Origin: Paraburkholderia fynbosensis
Lineage (GTDB): Bacteria; Pseudomonadota; Gammaproteobacteria; Burkholderiales; Burkholderiaceae
Length of the DNA: 64,000 nucleotides
Reading direction: 5' to 3'
Assembly (NCBI RefSeq): GCF_902859935.1
Contig: NZ_CADIKI010000001.1
Span: 620,001 to 684,000 of the forward strand
Part shown: piece by piece, positions 27,302 to 35,437 of the stretch
Position numbering within the stretch: position 1 is the first letter of the stretch
Layout of the letters: every line of letters begins with the position of its first letter
The notes under the pieces: generated by a model
The model's input: only the letters and a program-made list of their open reading frames with translations
The model's database searches: none
What the model was told of the DNA's origin: nothing
Position numbers and translations under genes: made by a program

Positions 27302-28195
27302 TTGAATCGTTACGCCCTTCTTCTCATCACCTCGATGCTGCTGGTCGGCAGCAATGTCGGCATCGGTAAATCGATTGTCGAGTTCGTCCCCGTCCCCCTG
27401 TTCGCGCTGCTGCGCTTCGTGATCGCGATGGCGGTGCTCTGGCCGCTCCTGCGTATGGCGAAGCTGCGCCGCGTCAAACCCGACGAATGGGTCAACCTGT
27501 TTCTGCAGGCGCTGTTCGGCACCTTCGGGTTCACGTTGCTGATGCTCAATGGCGTGCAGCGCACCAGCGCGGTGGCGGCCGGCGTCATCACCAGCACGAT
27601 CCCCGCGGTCGTCGCGTTGCTGTCCTGGCTGATCCTCAAGGAGCGGCCGAACGGCCGGGCGCTCGCGTCGATCGCGCTGGCGGTCGTCGGCGTCGTCGTG
27701 ATCAATCTTGCGCACGTTGGCGAGAACGCGGCCGGCGAGACCTCGTTCGTCGGCAATCTGATGGTGCTCGGCGCGGTGTGCTGCGAATCGCTCTACATCA
27801 TCCTGTCGCGCCGCCTCACGCAAACGCTCGCGCCGATCGACATCTGCGCGTACACGCACCTGTTCGGCCTGTTACTGATGCTGCCGCTCGGCGCCGGCGC
27901 GCTCGTGCACTTCGACTATCAGGCGGTGCCGGTCGGCATCTGGACACTGGTGCTGTGGTACGGGCTGTCGGCCAGCATCTTCTCGTTCTGGCTATGGATG
28001 AAGGGCATCCGCCATGTGCCGGGCAGTCTCGCGGGCGTGTTCAGCGCGGTGTTGCCGGTGGCCGCCGCAATCTATGGCATCACGTTTCTCGGCGAACGGC
28101 CCACGCTCGCGCACGGTTTCGCGCTCGCTTGCGTGGTCGCGGGCATCGGGCTCGCGAGCCTGAAACCGAGGCGGGTGCCGCCGGTGGCGTCCTGA
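27302..28195 (+). CDS. EamA/DMT-family transporter
   Basis: 297 residues from a TTG start (LNRYALLLITSMLLVGSNVG); the next in-frame ATG is at 27338 inside the first helix, so TTG is preferred although no strong ribosome-binding site precedes it. Ten helices in two EamA repeats: LFALLRFVIAMAVLWPLLRM and QRTSAVAAGVITSTIPAVVA in the first, VPGSLAGVFSAVLPVAAAIY with GITFLGERPT in the second. Probably a metabolite exporter; the substrate is unknown. Confidence 0.86.
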   Translation: MNRYALLLITSMLLVGSNVGIGKSIVEFVPVPLFALLRFVIAMAVLWPLLRMAKLRRVKPDEWVNLFLQALFGTFGFTLLMLNGVQRTSAVAAGVITSTIPAVVALLSWLILKERPNGRALASIALAVVGVVVINLAHVGENAAGETSFVGNLMVLGAVCCESLYIILSRRLTQTLAPIDICAYTHLFGLLLMLPLGAGALVHFDYQAVPVGIWTLVLWYGLSASIFSFWLWMKGIRHVPGSLAGVFSAVLPVAAAIYGITFLGERPTLAHGFALACVVAGIGLASLKPRRVPPVAS

Positions 28196-28455
28196 GCACG
28201 CCGCCCGGCCAGGACGTGGCTCATGTGGCTCATGTGGCTCATGCGGTTCACGGGGCCCACCCTGCCCGCCGCGCCGCAGCAAATTCACCCGACGCTGTAC
28301 AATAGCGCGCCTGATGCAAGCTTACCCGGCACTCTCACGCCGTGCACCGCGCCGTCTGCGCATGGTTTGCGTGTCCGATCCACGTGCGTCATCGCACACT
28401 GGGTCCGCGCATTTGGCCCGTGTTCCGTCACCTGCGTTTCATCTGACTCTTGCCT

Positions 28456-29067
28456 ATGTCCGCTACGCGACTCGCCTCCGCCCGTCAGCGCCGCCCGATG
28501 CGTCCGCTGCCCGTCATCATCTTCATGAGCCGCTGGCTGCAGGTGCCGCTCTACCTGGGCCTGATCATCGCGCAAGCTGTCTACGTGGTGCTGTTCCTCA
28601 AGGAAGTCTGGCATCTGGTCACGGCATCGATGACGCTCGACGAAACCAACATCATGCTGGTCGTGCTCGGCCTGATCGATGTGGTGATGATCTCGAACCT
28701 GCTGATCATGGTGATCATCGGCGGGTATGAAACCTTCGTCTCGCGCCTGGGCGTCGAGGGTCATCCGGACGAACCGGAATGGCTCGACCACGTGAACGCC
28801 GGCGTGCTCAAAGTCAAATTGTCGATGGCGCTGATCAGCATCTCGTCGATCCATCTGCTGAAGACCTTCATCAGCCCCGACCAGAACACGACTCACACGA
28901 TCATGTGGCAGGTCATCATCCACGTGGCGTTCCTCGTGTCCGCGCTGGTGATGGCGCTGGTCGACCGCCTCACCACGCATACGCATCCCAAGCATTTCGA
29001 AGAGCCCGCGGCGCTGCATGCCGTGGGTTCCGCAAAAGGTTCCACTCCCCTGAAGGCGCACGACTGA
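28456..29067 (+). CDS. YqhA/UPF0114 (TIGR00645) family inner-membrane protein
   Basis: 203 residues. The family signature is strong: SRWLQVPLYLGLIIAQAVYV, DVVMISNLLIMVIIGGYETF followed by VSRL, and KLSMALISISSIHLLKTFI. Four hydrophobic helices are predicted. Function is not established. Fumarase starts 54 bases downstream in the same direction, suggesting co-transcription. The start may be 28456 or the ATG at 28498 (MRPLPVIIFM). Confidence 0.86.
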   Translation: MSATRLASARQRRPMRPLPVIIFMSRWLQVPLYLGLIIAQAVYVVLFLKEVWHLVTASMTLDETNIMLVVLGLIDVVMISNLLIMVIIGGYETFVSRLGVEGHPDEPEWLDHVNAGVLKVKLSMALISISSIHLLKTFISPDQNTTHTIMWQVIIHVAFLVSALVMALVDRLTTHTHPKHFEEPAALHAVGSAKGSTPLKAHD

Positions 29068-29121
29068 CCGCACCGCGCTGCGATCGGCAAACAAGCGCCG
29101 TTGTCCCCACTGAGCCAAGCC

Positions 29122-30645
29122 ATGACCGTCATCAAACAGGAAGATCTGATTCAGAGCATTGCTGATTCGCTTCAGTACATCAGCTATTACCACCCGCTCG
29201 ACTACATCCAGGCCTTGGGCCGCGCTTACGAGCTCGAACAGAGTCCGGCGGCGAAAGACGCCATCGCGCAGATTCTCACCAACAGCCGCATGTGCGCGGA
29301 AGGCAAGCGCCCGATCTGTCAGGACACCGGTATCGTCACGGTGTTCGTGAAGGTCGGCATGGACGTGCGTTGGGACGGCGCGACGATGGGCGTCACCGAC
29401 ATGATCAACGAAGGCGTGCGCCGGGGTTATCTGAACCCGGACAACGTGCTGCGCGCGTCGATCGTGAGTCCGCCCGAAGGCGCACGCAAGAACACGAAGG
29501 ACAACACGCCGGCCGTGATCCACTACGAGATCGTGCCGGGCAACACCGTCGACGTGCAGGTCGCGGCCAAGGGTGGCGGTTCGGAAAACAAGTCGAAGTT
29601 CGCGATGCTCAATCCGTCGGATTCGATCGTCGACTGGATTCTCAAGACCGTGCCGACCATGGGCGCGGGCTGGTGCCCGCCGGGCATGCTCGGCATCGGC
29701 ATCGGCGGTACCGCTGAAAAAGCGATGGTGATGGCCAAGGAATCGCTGATGGACCCGATCGACATTCAGGACGTGATCGCACGCGGCCCGAAGGACTGGA
29801 TCGAAGAGCTGCGCGTGGAACTGCATGAGAAGGTCAATGCGCTCGGTATCGGTGCACAGGGACTCGGTGGCCTCGCCACCGTGCTCGATGTGAAGATCAT
29901 GGCCGCGCCGACGCACGCCGCGTCCAAGCCGATCGCGATCATCCCGAACTGCGCCGCCACGCGTCACGCACACTTCACGCTCGACGGCTCCGGCGTCGCG
30001 AAGCTCGAAGCGCCGTCGCTCGACGCATGGCCGAAAGTGCAGTGGGAGCCGAACACGGAAACCAGTAAGCGTGTCGACCTGAATACGCTGACGCCGGAAG
30101 AAGTTGCCGGTTGGACGCCGGGTCAGACGCTGCTGCTGTCGGGCAAGATGTTGACGGGCCGCGATGCCGCGCACAAGCGCATCGCCGACATGCTGGCGAA
30201 GGGCGAAAAGCTGCCGGTCGATTTCACGAACCGCGTGATCTACTACGTCGGCCCGGTCGATCCGGTGCGCGACGAAGCAGTCGGCCCGGCAGGCCCGACC
30301 ACGGCCACGCGCATGGACAAGTTCACCGAAACGATGCTCTCGCAAACGGGCCTCATTTCGATGATCGGCAAGGCCGAGCGCGGACCGGTTGCGATCGAGG
30401 CGATCAAGAAGCACAAGGCCGCGTATCTGATGGCCGTGGGCGGCGCCGCGTATCTCGTGTCGAAAGCGATTCGCAGCGCAAAGGTGCTTGCGTTCGAAGA
30501 CCTCGGTATGGAAGCGATCTACGAGTTCGACGTGCAGGACATGCCGGTGACGGTCGCGGTCGATTCGAACGGCACATCGGTACATCAGACCGGGCCGAAG
30601 GAATGGCAGGCGAAGATCGGCAAGATTCCGGTTGCGACGGTTTGA
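29122..30645 (+). CDS. class I fumarate hydratase (iron-sulfur)
   Basis: 507 residues of the FumA/FumB type, catalysing reversible hydration of fumarate to malate with an oxygen-sensitive 4Fe-4S cluster. Cys candidates for the cluster lie in KRPICQDTGIV, MGAGWCPPGMLG and IIPNCAATRHAHF. The C-terminal beta domain includes VGPVDPVRDEAVGPAGPTTA followed by TRMDKFTE. Start ATG 29122 (MTVIKQEDL) is taken rather than an upstream TTG. A rho-independent terminator follows. Placement directly ahead of the iron block may reflect its cluster demand. Confidence 0.94.
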   Translation: MTVIKQEDLIQSIADSLQYISYYHPLDYIQALGRAYELEQSPAAKDAIAQILTNSRMCAEGKRPICQDTGIVTVFVKVGMDVRWDGATMGVTDMINEGVRRGYLNPDNVLRASIVSPPEGARKNTKDNTPAVIHYEIVPGNTVDVQVAAKGGGSENKSKFAMLNPSDSIVDWILKTVPTMGAGWCPPGMLGIGIGGTAEKAMVMAKESLMDPIDIQDVIARGPKDWIEELRVELHEKVNALGIGAQGLGGLATVLDVKIMAAPTHAASKPIAIIPNCAATRHAHFTLDGSGVAKLEAPSLDAWPKVQWEPNTETSKRVDLNTLTPEEVAGWTPGQTLLLSGKMLTGRDAAHKRIADMLAKGEKLPVDFTNRVIYYVGPVDPVRDEAVGPAGPTTATRMDKFTETMLSQTGLISMIGKAERGPVAIEAIKKHKAAYLMAVGGAAYLVSKAIRSAKVLAFEDLGMEAIYEFDVQDMPVTVAVDSNGTSVHQTGPKEWQAKIGKIPVATV

Positions 30646-30674
30646 TCGAGACCAGGATCAATTGACAAAACCAG

Positions 30675-30704
30675 AAACCGGGGCCTCGTGTCCCGGTTTT
30701 TTTT
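30675..30704 (+). terminator. rho-independent terminator after fumarase
   Basis: Eight-base stem AAACCGGG (30675-30682) pairs with CCCGGTTT (30692-30699), followed by a T run to 30704. Confidence 0.85.
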
Positions 30705-30835
30705 ACAACCCGGCGAGAACAATAAGCAACGCGCGGAAAACCTTCAAAATCAAGCGTAAAACTAAATTTTGGCCTTGGCTTTTCGGGCGTCGGCGTTTAT
30801 CGTTCTGGGAAATTGAACCCCATTAAGGACATATC

Positions 30836-31315
30836 ATGCAAGGCGATAAGAAGGTCATCGAATATCTCAACGCTCAATTGAAAAACGAGCTGACCGCCAT
30901 CAACCAGTACTTCCTGCATGCACGCATGTATCGTCACTGGGGTCTGGAAAAACTCGGCAAGCACGAATACGACGAATCGATCGGTGAGATGAAGCACGCC
31001 GACTGGCTCATCGAACGCATTTTCATGCTCGACGGTCTGCCGAATCTGCAGGATCTGCACAAGCTGCTGATCGGTGAGGAAACCAAAGAGATCCTCGAGT
31101 GCGATCTGAAGCTCGAACAGATTTCGCAGAGCACCTGCAAAGACGCAATCGTATATTGCGAATCGGTCCGCGATTTCATCTCGCGCGAAATCTTCACGAA
31201 GATTCTCGACGACACGGAAGAACACATCGACTGGCTCGAAACCCAACTCGATCTGATCGACAAGGTCGGCATCCAGAACTACCAGCAAAGCGCAATGGGC
31301 ACGGTCGAATCCTGA
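30836..31315 (+). CDS. bfr: bacterioferritin
   Basis: 159 residues, aligning without gaps to E. coli Bfr by eye. The heme ligand M52 is present (IGEMKHADW) and so are ferroxidase ligands E18, E51, H54, E94 and H130. At position 127, normally Glu (bridging ligand), the codon ACG encodes Thr (DDTEEH); E128 and E129 follow. Bfr forms 24-mers that store iron oxidised at the di-iron site. AAGGA precedes the ATG. Its electron donor Bfd is encoded 1.3 kb downstream. Confidence 0.95.
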   Translation: MQGDKKVIEYLNAQLKNELTAINQYFLHARMYRHWGLEKLGKHEYDESIGEMKHADWLIERIFMLDGLPNLQDLHKLLIGEETKEILECDLKLEQISQSTCKDAIVYCESVRDFISREIFTKILDDTEEHIDWLETQLDLIDKVGIQNYQQSAMGTVES

Positions 31316-31461
31316 TCGACCCGCGCTGAAAACAGCCCGCGCGACTCAGGGCCAGCTCATGAGCCAAGTCACTCATCCCGGCATTCGCCATGACCGGGTC
31401 AGCGCGGGCGATATACTTGCGCACCTTGCCGTTTTTCCGAACATCCCTTGACCGTCGCGCC

Positions 31462-32367
31462 ATGCGCGCGCTCTTCGCTATGCCTGCACAATCGCCGTCC
31501 CCGACTGTCCGGACATTCACCTCGGGCGCTGCTTCGAGCGCGCCGGTCGGCATTTTCGATTCGGGCCTCGGCGGTTTGTCGGTGTTGAGGGCGGTCCGGG
31601 CGCAACTGCCTGACGAAGCCATCCTGTATGTCGCCGATTCGCTCTACGCGCCGTATGGCGAGCGCGACGACGACTTCATCGCCGACCGCACGCTCGCGAT
31701 CGGCGAATGGCTGGTCAAGCAAGGTGCGAAAGCGCTGGTGGTCGCCTGCAACACGGCGACCGCGCAATCCATCGCCCTGGTGCGCGAAAAACTGCCCATT
31801 CCACTAGTGGGCGTCGAACCCGGCATCAAGCCGGCTGCGCTGCAGTCCAGAACCCGCGTCGCCGGCGTGCTCGCCACCCAGGTAACCTTGCGCAGCGTCC
31901 GCTTTCAGGGACTGCTCGAGCGCTATGCCGCCGACTGCCGTTTCCTGTGCCAACCGGGCCATGGGCTCGTGCAGGCAGTCGAGCGCTGCGACGTCGGCTC
32001 GGCCGAATTGCGCACGCTGCTGCGCGGCTATCTTCAGCCGATGCTCGATGCCGGCGCCGACACCCTGGTGCTCGGCTGCACCCACTACCCGTTTCTGGAT
32101 GCGGCGATTCGTGACATCGTTGGCGATCGGCTCACGCTGATCGACACGAGCGTCGCCATCGCGCGTCAACTGCAACGCGTGCTGGACCAGCACGGCCTGC
32201 GCGCCATCACGGAAAAGGCAAGCGCCGCTCTGCCCCGCTTTTATTCGACCGGCGACGGCACGCATCAGCAGCAGCTCGCGGCCACCCTCCTGCATATCGA
32301 CGCAGCGGTTCAACAGGTGCAGATCCCTTCGCGCCGCACGGCGGCGCCGGACTCCCAAGCCGCGTAA
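31462..32367 (+). CDS. murI: glutamate racemase
   Basis: 301 residues. It makes D-glutamate for peptidoglycan. The N-terminal GIFDSGLGGLSVLRAV and YVADSLYAPYG motifs and the two catalytic cysteines, in VVACNTATAQS and VLGCTHYPFLD, are all present. The start is uncertain: ATG 31462 or 31480; no clear Shine-Dalgarno is seen. The leader of about 25 residues before the conserved domain is longer than usual. It lies between bfr and bfd, although it has no iron role itself. Confidence 0.93.
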   Translation: MRALFAMPAQSPSPTVRTFTSGAASSAPVGIFDSGLGGLSVLRAVRAQLPDEAILYVADSLYAPYGERDDDFIADRTLAIGEWLVKQGAKALVVACNTATAQSIALVREKLPIPLVGVEPGIKPAALQSRTRVAGVLATQVTLRSVRFQGLLERYAADCRFLCQPGHGLVQAVERCDVGSAELRTLLRGYLQPMLDAGADTLVLGCTHYPFLDAAIRDIVGDRLTLIDTSVAIARQLQRVLDQHGLRAITEKASAALPRFYSTGDGTHQQQLAATLLHIDAAVQQVQIPSRRTAAPDSQAA

Positions 32368-32542
32368 AAACCGCATGGCCAGTGCTTTATGACGTCCGCC
32401 AAGGCGTTATTGCACACGTTTCGGGCATTTTTGCCCTTGTCGGCCGATCGCCGCGGGCCGTCAGCCCATAGATGAAACCCTGCTAAGAGTCTGGTTTTGT
32501 TACAAAAAATCAGACAGGGCTCTTGCCAAACGACCAAAACAA

Positions 32543-32561
32543 AATGATAATAATTCGCATT
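32543..32561 (+). promoter_or_regulatory. Fur-like box upstream of bfd
   Basis: AATGATAATAATTCGCATT matches the degenerate 19-base Fur consensus (GATAAT repeats with an inverted arm) and lies 24 bases before the bfd ATG. Iron-repressed transcription of bfd and the following tonB genes is the expected outcome. Confidence 0.65.
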
Positions 32562-32584
32562 AACGTTAGCTATGACGTCCTGCC

Positions 32585-32827
32585 ATGATTGTCTGTGTCT
32601 GCAAGTCCGTTTCTGACCGCACCATCCGCTCCTCGATCGCGGACGGCGTCGACTCGTTCGACGAGCTTCAGTTCGAGTTGGGCGTCGCTTCCTGCTGCGG
32701 CAAGTGCGAAGAGTCCGTGCGCGACGTCATGCTGCAAAGCGGCGTGTGCGCCAGCCGCTGCGGCGTCGGCATCGAGCTTCATCCGCAGGCTGTCCCGCTG
32801 ACATTTTACGAACGCAAGGCCGCCTGA
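32585..32827 (+). CDS. bfd: bacterioferritin-associated ferredoxin
   Basis: 80 residues. The 2Fe-2S ligands C4, C6, C38 and C41 are in place (MIVCVCKSVSD and ASCCGKCEESV). Bfd binds Bfr and delivers electrons that release stored iron under starvation, which fits the Fur-like box just upstream. The C-terminal 20 residues carry two extra cysteines (VCASRCG). It heads a run of iron genes continuing with tonB, exbB and exbD. Confidence 0.93.
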   Translation: MIVCVCKSVSDRTIRSSIADGVDSFDELQFELGVASCCGKCEESVRDVMLQSGVCASRCGVGIELHPQAVPLTFYERKAA

Positions 32828-32990
32828 AGGCTGCTTTCGGGCGCGGCGCGAACCGTGCCCAGGGAACGCCGGGCGTCCTGCTGTTTCAGGCGCCGTTTCA
32901 AGCGCTGCATCACGCGTTATCCCCACTGCCGTCAGCAAGCCAGTATCCGTACCAGCCAGCTACCCGCTCACCCATCAAAAGGAGTTCGAG

Positions 32991-33053
32991 GTGGAATTGC
33001 TGATTGGTTTCGTGACTACCGTATTTATTTCGCTGCTGATCTTCCGAATATGA
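32991..33053 (+). CDS. candidate 20-residue membrane peptide between bfd and tonB
   Basis: GTG 32991 is preceded six bases earlier by a strong AAAAGGAG site. The frame reads VELLIGFVTTVFISLLIFRI and then TGA: a single hydrophobic helix with an acidic residue at the start and Arg near the end. It is 163 bases behind bfd and 48 bases before tonB in the same direction, so it would be co-expressed with the TonB system. No family is recognised. Evidence is the ribosome-binding site, composition and context only. Confidence 0.5.
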   Translation: MELLIGFVTTVFISLLIFRI

Positions 33054-33101
33054 CGATGTCTTGTCTGACGTGTTGCTCCCACAGCGCGCTGCCACGCTAA
33101 C

Positions 33102-33839
33102 ATGCAGGTCTTGCCTACTGTCCCGGCCGGCGCGAAGCCGGCTTCGTCCGCTCGTATGAACTCCCGTGCGTTGACTGCGACCGCCGTAGTGGCGGTGATC
33201 CACGTTGGTTTGCTTGCGGTGATCATGACGCTGCGTCACGAGCCCGTGCAGCCCACGCTCGAATCGCACGTGATGACCGCGCAGCTGTTGCCGCCCGCAC
33301 CGCTCGCCCCGCCGGTCGCGATGGAATCCGTCGCGCCGCCACCGCCGAAGCCGGCGCCACCGGTTCGTACGAAGCCCAAGGTTCAGCCGAAGCCGACTCC
33401 GACGCCCAAACCGACGCCGACGCCGTTGCCTCAGGCAGCCGCACCATCGCCGACGCCTGTCGCGGCGCCCGATCCGACGCCGCCCGCGCCCGCCGCACCG
33501 GCGACGCCTCCGGCTGAGGCCGCACCGGCAATCGGCCGTCAGACGATGGAAATCAGCGCGCCCAAAAACGTCTCGCACCTCGACTGCAACATCGCCAAGC
33601 CCGAGTACCCGACACTCTCGAAGCGGCGCGGCGAAACCGGCACCGCGTATGTGAAGTTCGTGGTCGGCCTGACGGGCAGGCTCGAAAGCATCGAGTTGAA
33701 GAAGAGCAGCGGCTTCAGCCGTCTCGACGATGCTGCGCTCGCCGCCGTGCGCGCGAGCGCCTGCAAACCGTATCTTGAGAACGGTCAGCCGATTCGAGCC
33801 GCGTACACCCAGCCTTACGACTTCAATCTGAACGATTGA
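33102..33839 (+). CDS. tonB: TonB energy transducer
   Basis: 245 residues. One N-terminal membrane helix (TATAVVAVIHVGLLAVIMTL), a Pro/Lys/Thr-rich periplasmic spacer (residues 75-145), and the C-terminal TonB domain (KPEYPTLSKRRGETGTAYVK followed by FVVGLTGRLES and PYLENGQPI). It couples the proton gradient to outer-membrane receptors. The start may be ATG 33102 or 33156 (MNSRALTAT), the latter giving a shorter cytosolic segment. It is followed 25 bases later by exbB. Confidence 0.92.
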   Translation: MQVLPTVPAGAKPASSARMNSRALTATAVVAVIHVGLLAVIMTLRHEPVQPTLESHVMTAQLLPPAPLAPPVAMESVAPPPPKPAPPVRTKPKVQPKPTPTPKPTPTPLPQAAAPSPTPVAAPDPTPPAPAAPATPPAEAAPAIGRQTMEISAPKNVSHLDCNIAKPEYPTLSKRRGETGTAYVKFVVGLTGRLESIELKKSSGFSRLDDAALAAVRASACKPYLENGQPIRAAYTQPYDFNLND

Positions 33840-33864
33840 AGCAGATTTTAAAAAAGGAATTGCA

Positions 33865-34596
33865 ATGCAAAACTACGGATTGGCGCACGTGTGGGCGCAA
33901 GGGGATTTCGTGACGCGCGGTATCGCGCTCGCACTGTTGATCATGTCGGTGATGTCGTGGAGCGTGATCGTCATCAAAGGCTGGAATGTGATGCGCCTGA
34001 ATCGCCTCACGAAGAATGCCGAAAAAGCCTTCTGGCATTCGGACGATCTCGCCGACGGCGTGAAAAAACTCGGCGCTGGTTCATCGACACCGCAGGACAA
34101 CCCGTTCCTCGCGCTGGCGCTGTCGGGCCAGGAAGCGGCCGATCACCATCATCAAACGCAGCCGCATCTGCACGATCGCATGGACGTGTCGGACTGGATC
34201 ACGCGTTGCCTCAAGGACACGATGGATGAAAGCGTCGCGCGCATGCAGAGCGGTCTCGCGATTCTCGCGTCGATCGGCAGCACCGCGCCGTTCGTCGGTC
34301 TGTTCGGCACCGTGTGGGGCATCTACCACGCGCTGCTGGCTATCGGTGCGAGCGGCCAGTCGTCGATCGACCAGGTCGCCGGCCCGGTCGGCGAAGCGCT
34401 GATCATGACCGCGTTCGGCCTGTTCGTCGCGATTCCCGCCGTGCTCGGCTACAACGCACTGACGCGCGCCAACAAGGGCATCGTCGCCAAACTGAGCCGC
34501 TTTGCGCATGGCTTGCACGCGTTCTTCGTGACGGGCGCACGCCTGTCGTCGTCCAAGCGCGGCGATGGCCTGCGTCTCGCGACCCGCGCGAACTGA
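33865..34596 (+). CDS. exbB: ExbB/TolQ/MotA-family proton channel subunit
   Basis: 243 residues with three helices: residues 14-36 near IALALLIMSVMSWSVIVIKG, then LASIGSTAPFVGLFGTVWGI, and GEALIMTAFGLFVAIPAVLG. It forms the proton-driven motor with ExbD that energises TonB. AAAAAAGGAATTGCA gives a good ribosome-binding site. The order tonB-exbB-exbD is a single operon with short gaps. Confidence 0.93.
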   Translation: MQNYGLAHVWAQGDFVTRGIALALLIMSVMSWSVIVIKGWNVMRLNRLTKNAEKAFWHSDDLADGVKKLGAGSSTPQDNPFLALALSGQEAADHHHQTQPHLHDRMDVSDWITRCLKDTMDESVARMQSGLAILASIGSTAPFVGLFGTVWGIYHALLAIGASGQSSIDQVAGPVGEALIMTAFGLFVAIPAVLGYNALTRANKGIVAKLSRFAHGLHAFFVTGARLSSSKRGDGLRLATRAN

Positions 34597-34612
34597 TCGA
34601 CGAGGCACTCCC

Positions 34613-35032
34613 ATGGCAATGAGCCCCTTCGGCGGCGACGATGACGACGGCCTGATGAACGAGATCAACATGACGCCGCTCGTCGACGTGATGTTGGTTC
34701 TCCTGATCGTCTTCATGGTGACGATCCCGGTGATTCGTCACGCGGTCAAAATCGATCTGCCGCATGCAAGCAGTCAGAAAGAAGATACCAAGCCCGCGCA
34801 GGTGACGGTCGCGATCGACGCGGCCGGCAACGTCCTGTGGAACGACCAGAAAGTCGACGAAGCAGCCTTGAGCGCGAAGATTGCAGAGGCCGCACAGGCA
34901 AGCCCGCAACCGGAACTGCATCTGGACGCGGACCGCAAGGTCGCGTACGAGAAAGTGGCGCAGGTGATGTCGGCGGCTCAGTCCGGCGGCCTCACGAAGA
35001 TCGGTTTCGTCACGCAGCCCAAAGCCAGATAA
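34613..35032 (+). CDS. exbD: ExbD biopolymer transport protein
   Basis: 139 residues. A single helix with the proton-carrying Asp at residue 25 (NEINMTPLVDVMLVLLIVF) follows an acidic N terminus. The periplasmic domain ends with VMSAAQSGGLTKIGFVT. Start ATG 34613 lies 16 bases behind exbB. A strong terminator follows at 35128. Confidence 0.93.
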   Translation: MAMSPFGGDDDDGLMNEINMTPLVDVMLVLLIVFMVTIPVIRHAVKIDLPHASSQKEDTKPAQVTVAIDAAGNVLWNDQKVDEAALSAKIAEAAQASPQPELHLDADRKVAYEKVAQVMSAAQSGGLTKIGFVTQPKAR

Positions 35033-35127
35033 ACCTGGTCAGTAACGGTGTCCTGGAACCCGCGGCGCGTTACCCGGCAACTGCAAAAAAAAGGCGCAAA
35101 AGCCCCTGAAACAGGGGCCAAAAAGTA

Positions 35128-35161
35128 AAAGGCCTTCATCGTCAGATGAAGGCCTTTTTTT
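35128..35161 (+). terminator. rho-independent terminator after exbD
   Basis: Inverted repeat GGCCTTCATC (35131-35140) and GATGAAGGCC (35145-35154) with loop GTCA and T run on the plus strand; the A run on the left arm makes it usable from the opposite strand too, serving the small gene at 35192-35314. A weaker hairpin (GCCCCTG/CAGGGGC) lies at 35102-35118. Confidence 0.88.
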
Positions 35162-35191
35162 GTGCGCACTCGGCGCCTTCGGGCGGCGGGC

Positions 35192-35314
35192 TCATTTGCC
35201 GTCGGTCGCAGATTGACGGCTTCCTGGGTCACCGCATGCGACAGCCGTGATCGACACGGACAGCGCGCTCAGCCCTATCAGGCTCGCTATGATAGCGGCC
35301 ATGAGTTTCCGCAT
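35192..35314 (-). CDS. small secreted or lipoprotein-like peptide (40 residues)
   Basis: An AAGGAG site lies eight bases before ATG 35314. The frame reads MRKLMAAIIASLIGLSALSV, continues SITAVACGDPGSRQSATDGK and stops. Positively charged start, hydrophobic core and a Cys after AVA fit a signal peptide, possibly type II (lipobox-like, not ideal). The mature peptide would be only about 15 residues, in the manner of entericidin-type lipoproteins. It is convergent with exbD. Function unknown. Confidence 0.68.
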   Translation of the reverse strand: MRKLMAAIIASLIGLSALSVSITAVACGDPGSRQSATDGK

Positions 35315-35437
35315 AAGAGACTCCTTAGCGAAGGGATTTCACTATAGGCCTGCGAGCGCGCGCATTCAAGCAAACGGCCATTGAAAGTACTCATGACAGC
35401 CCACGCTTAAATGCTAAAAGCGATATCGCGCAACGCC

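Noticed and set aside
28285..30585. 766-codon minus-strand frame antisense to fumarase
   Set aside because: High-GC antisense artefact; the plus strand encodes an unmistakable class I fumarase and YqhA-type protein.
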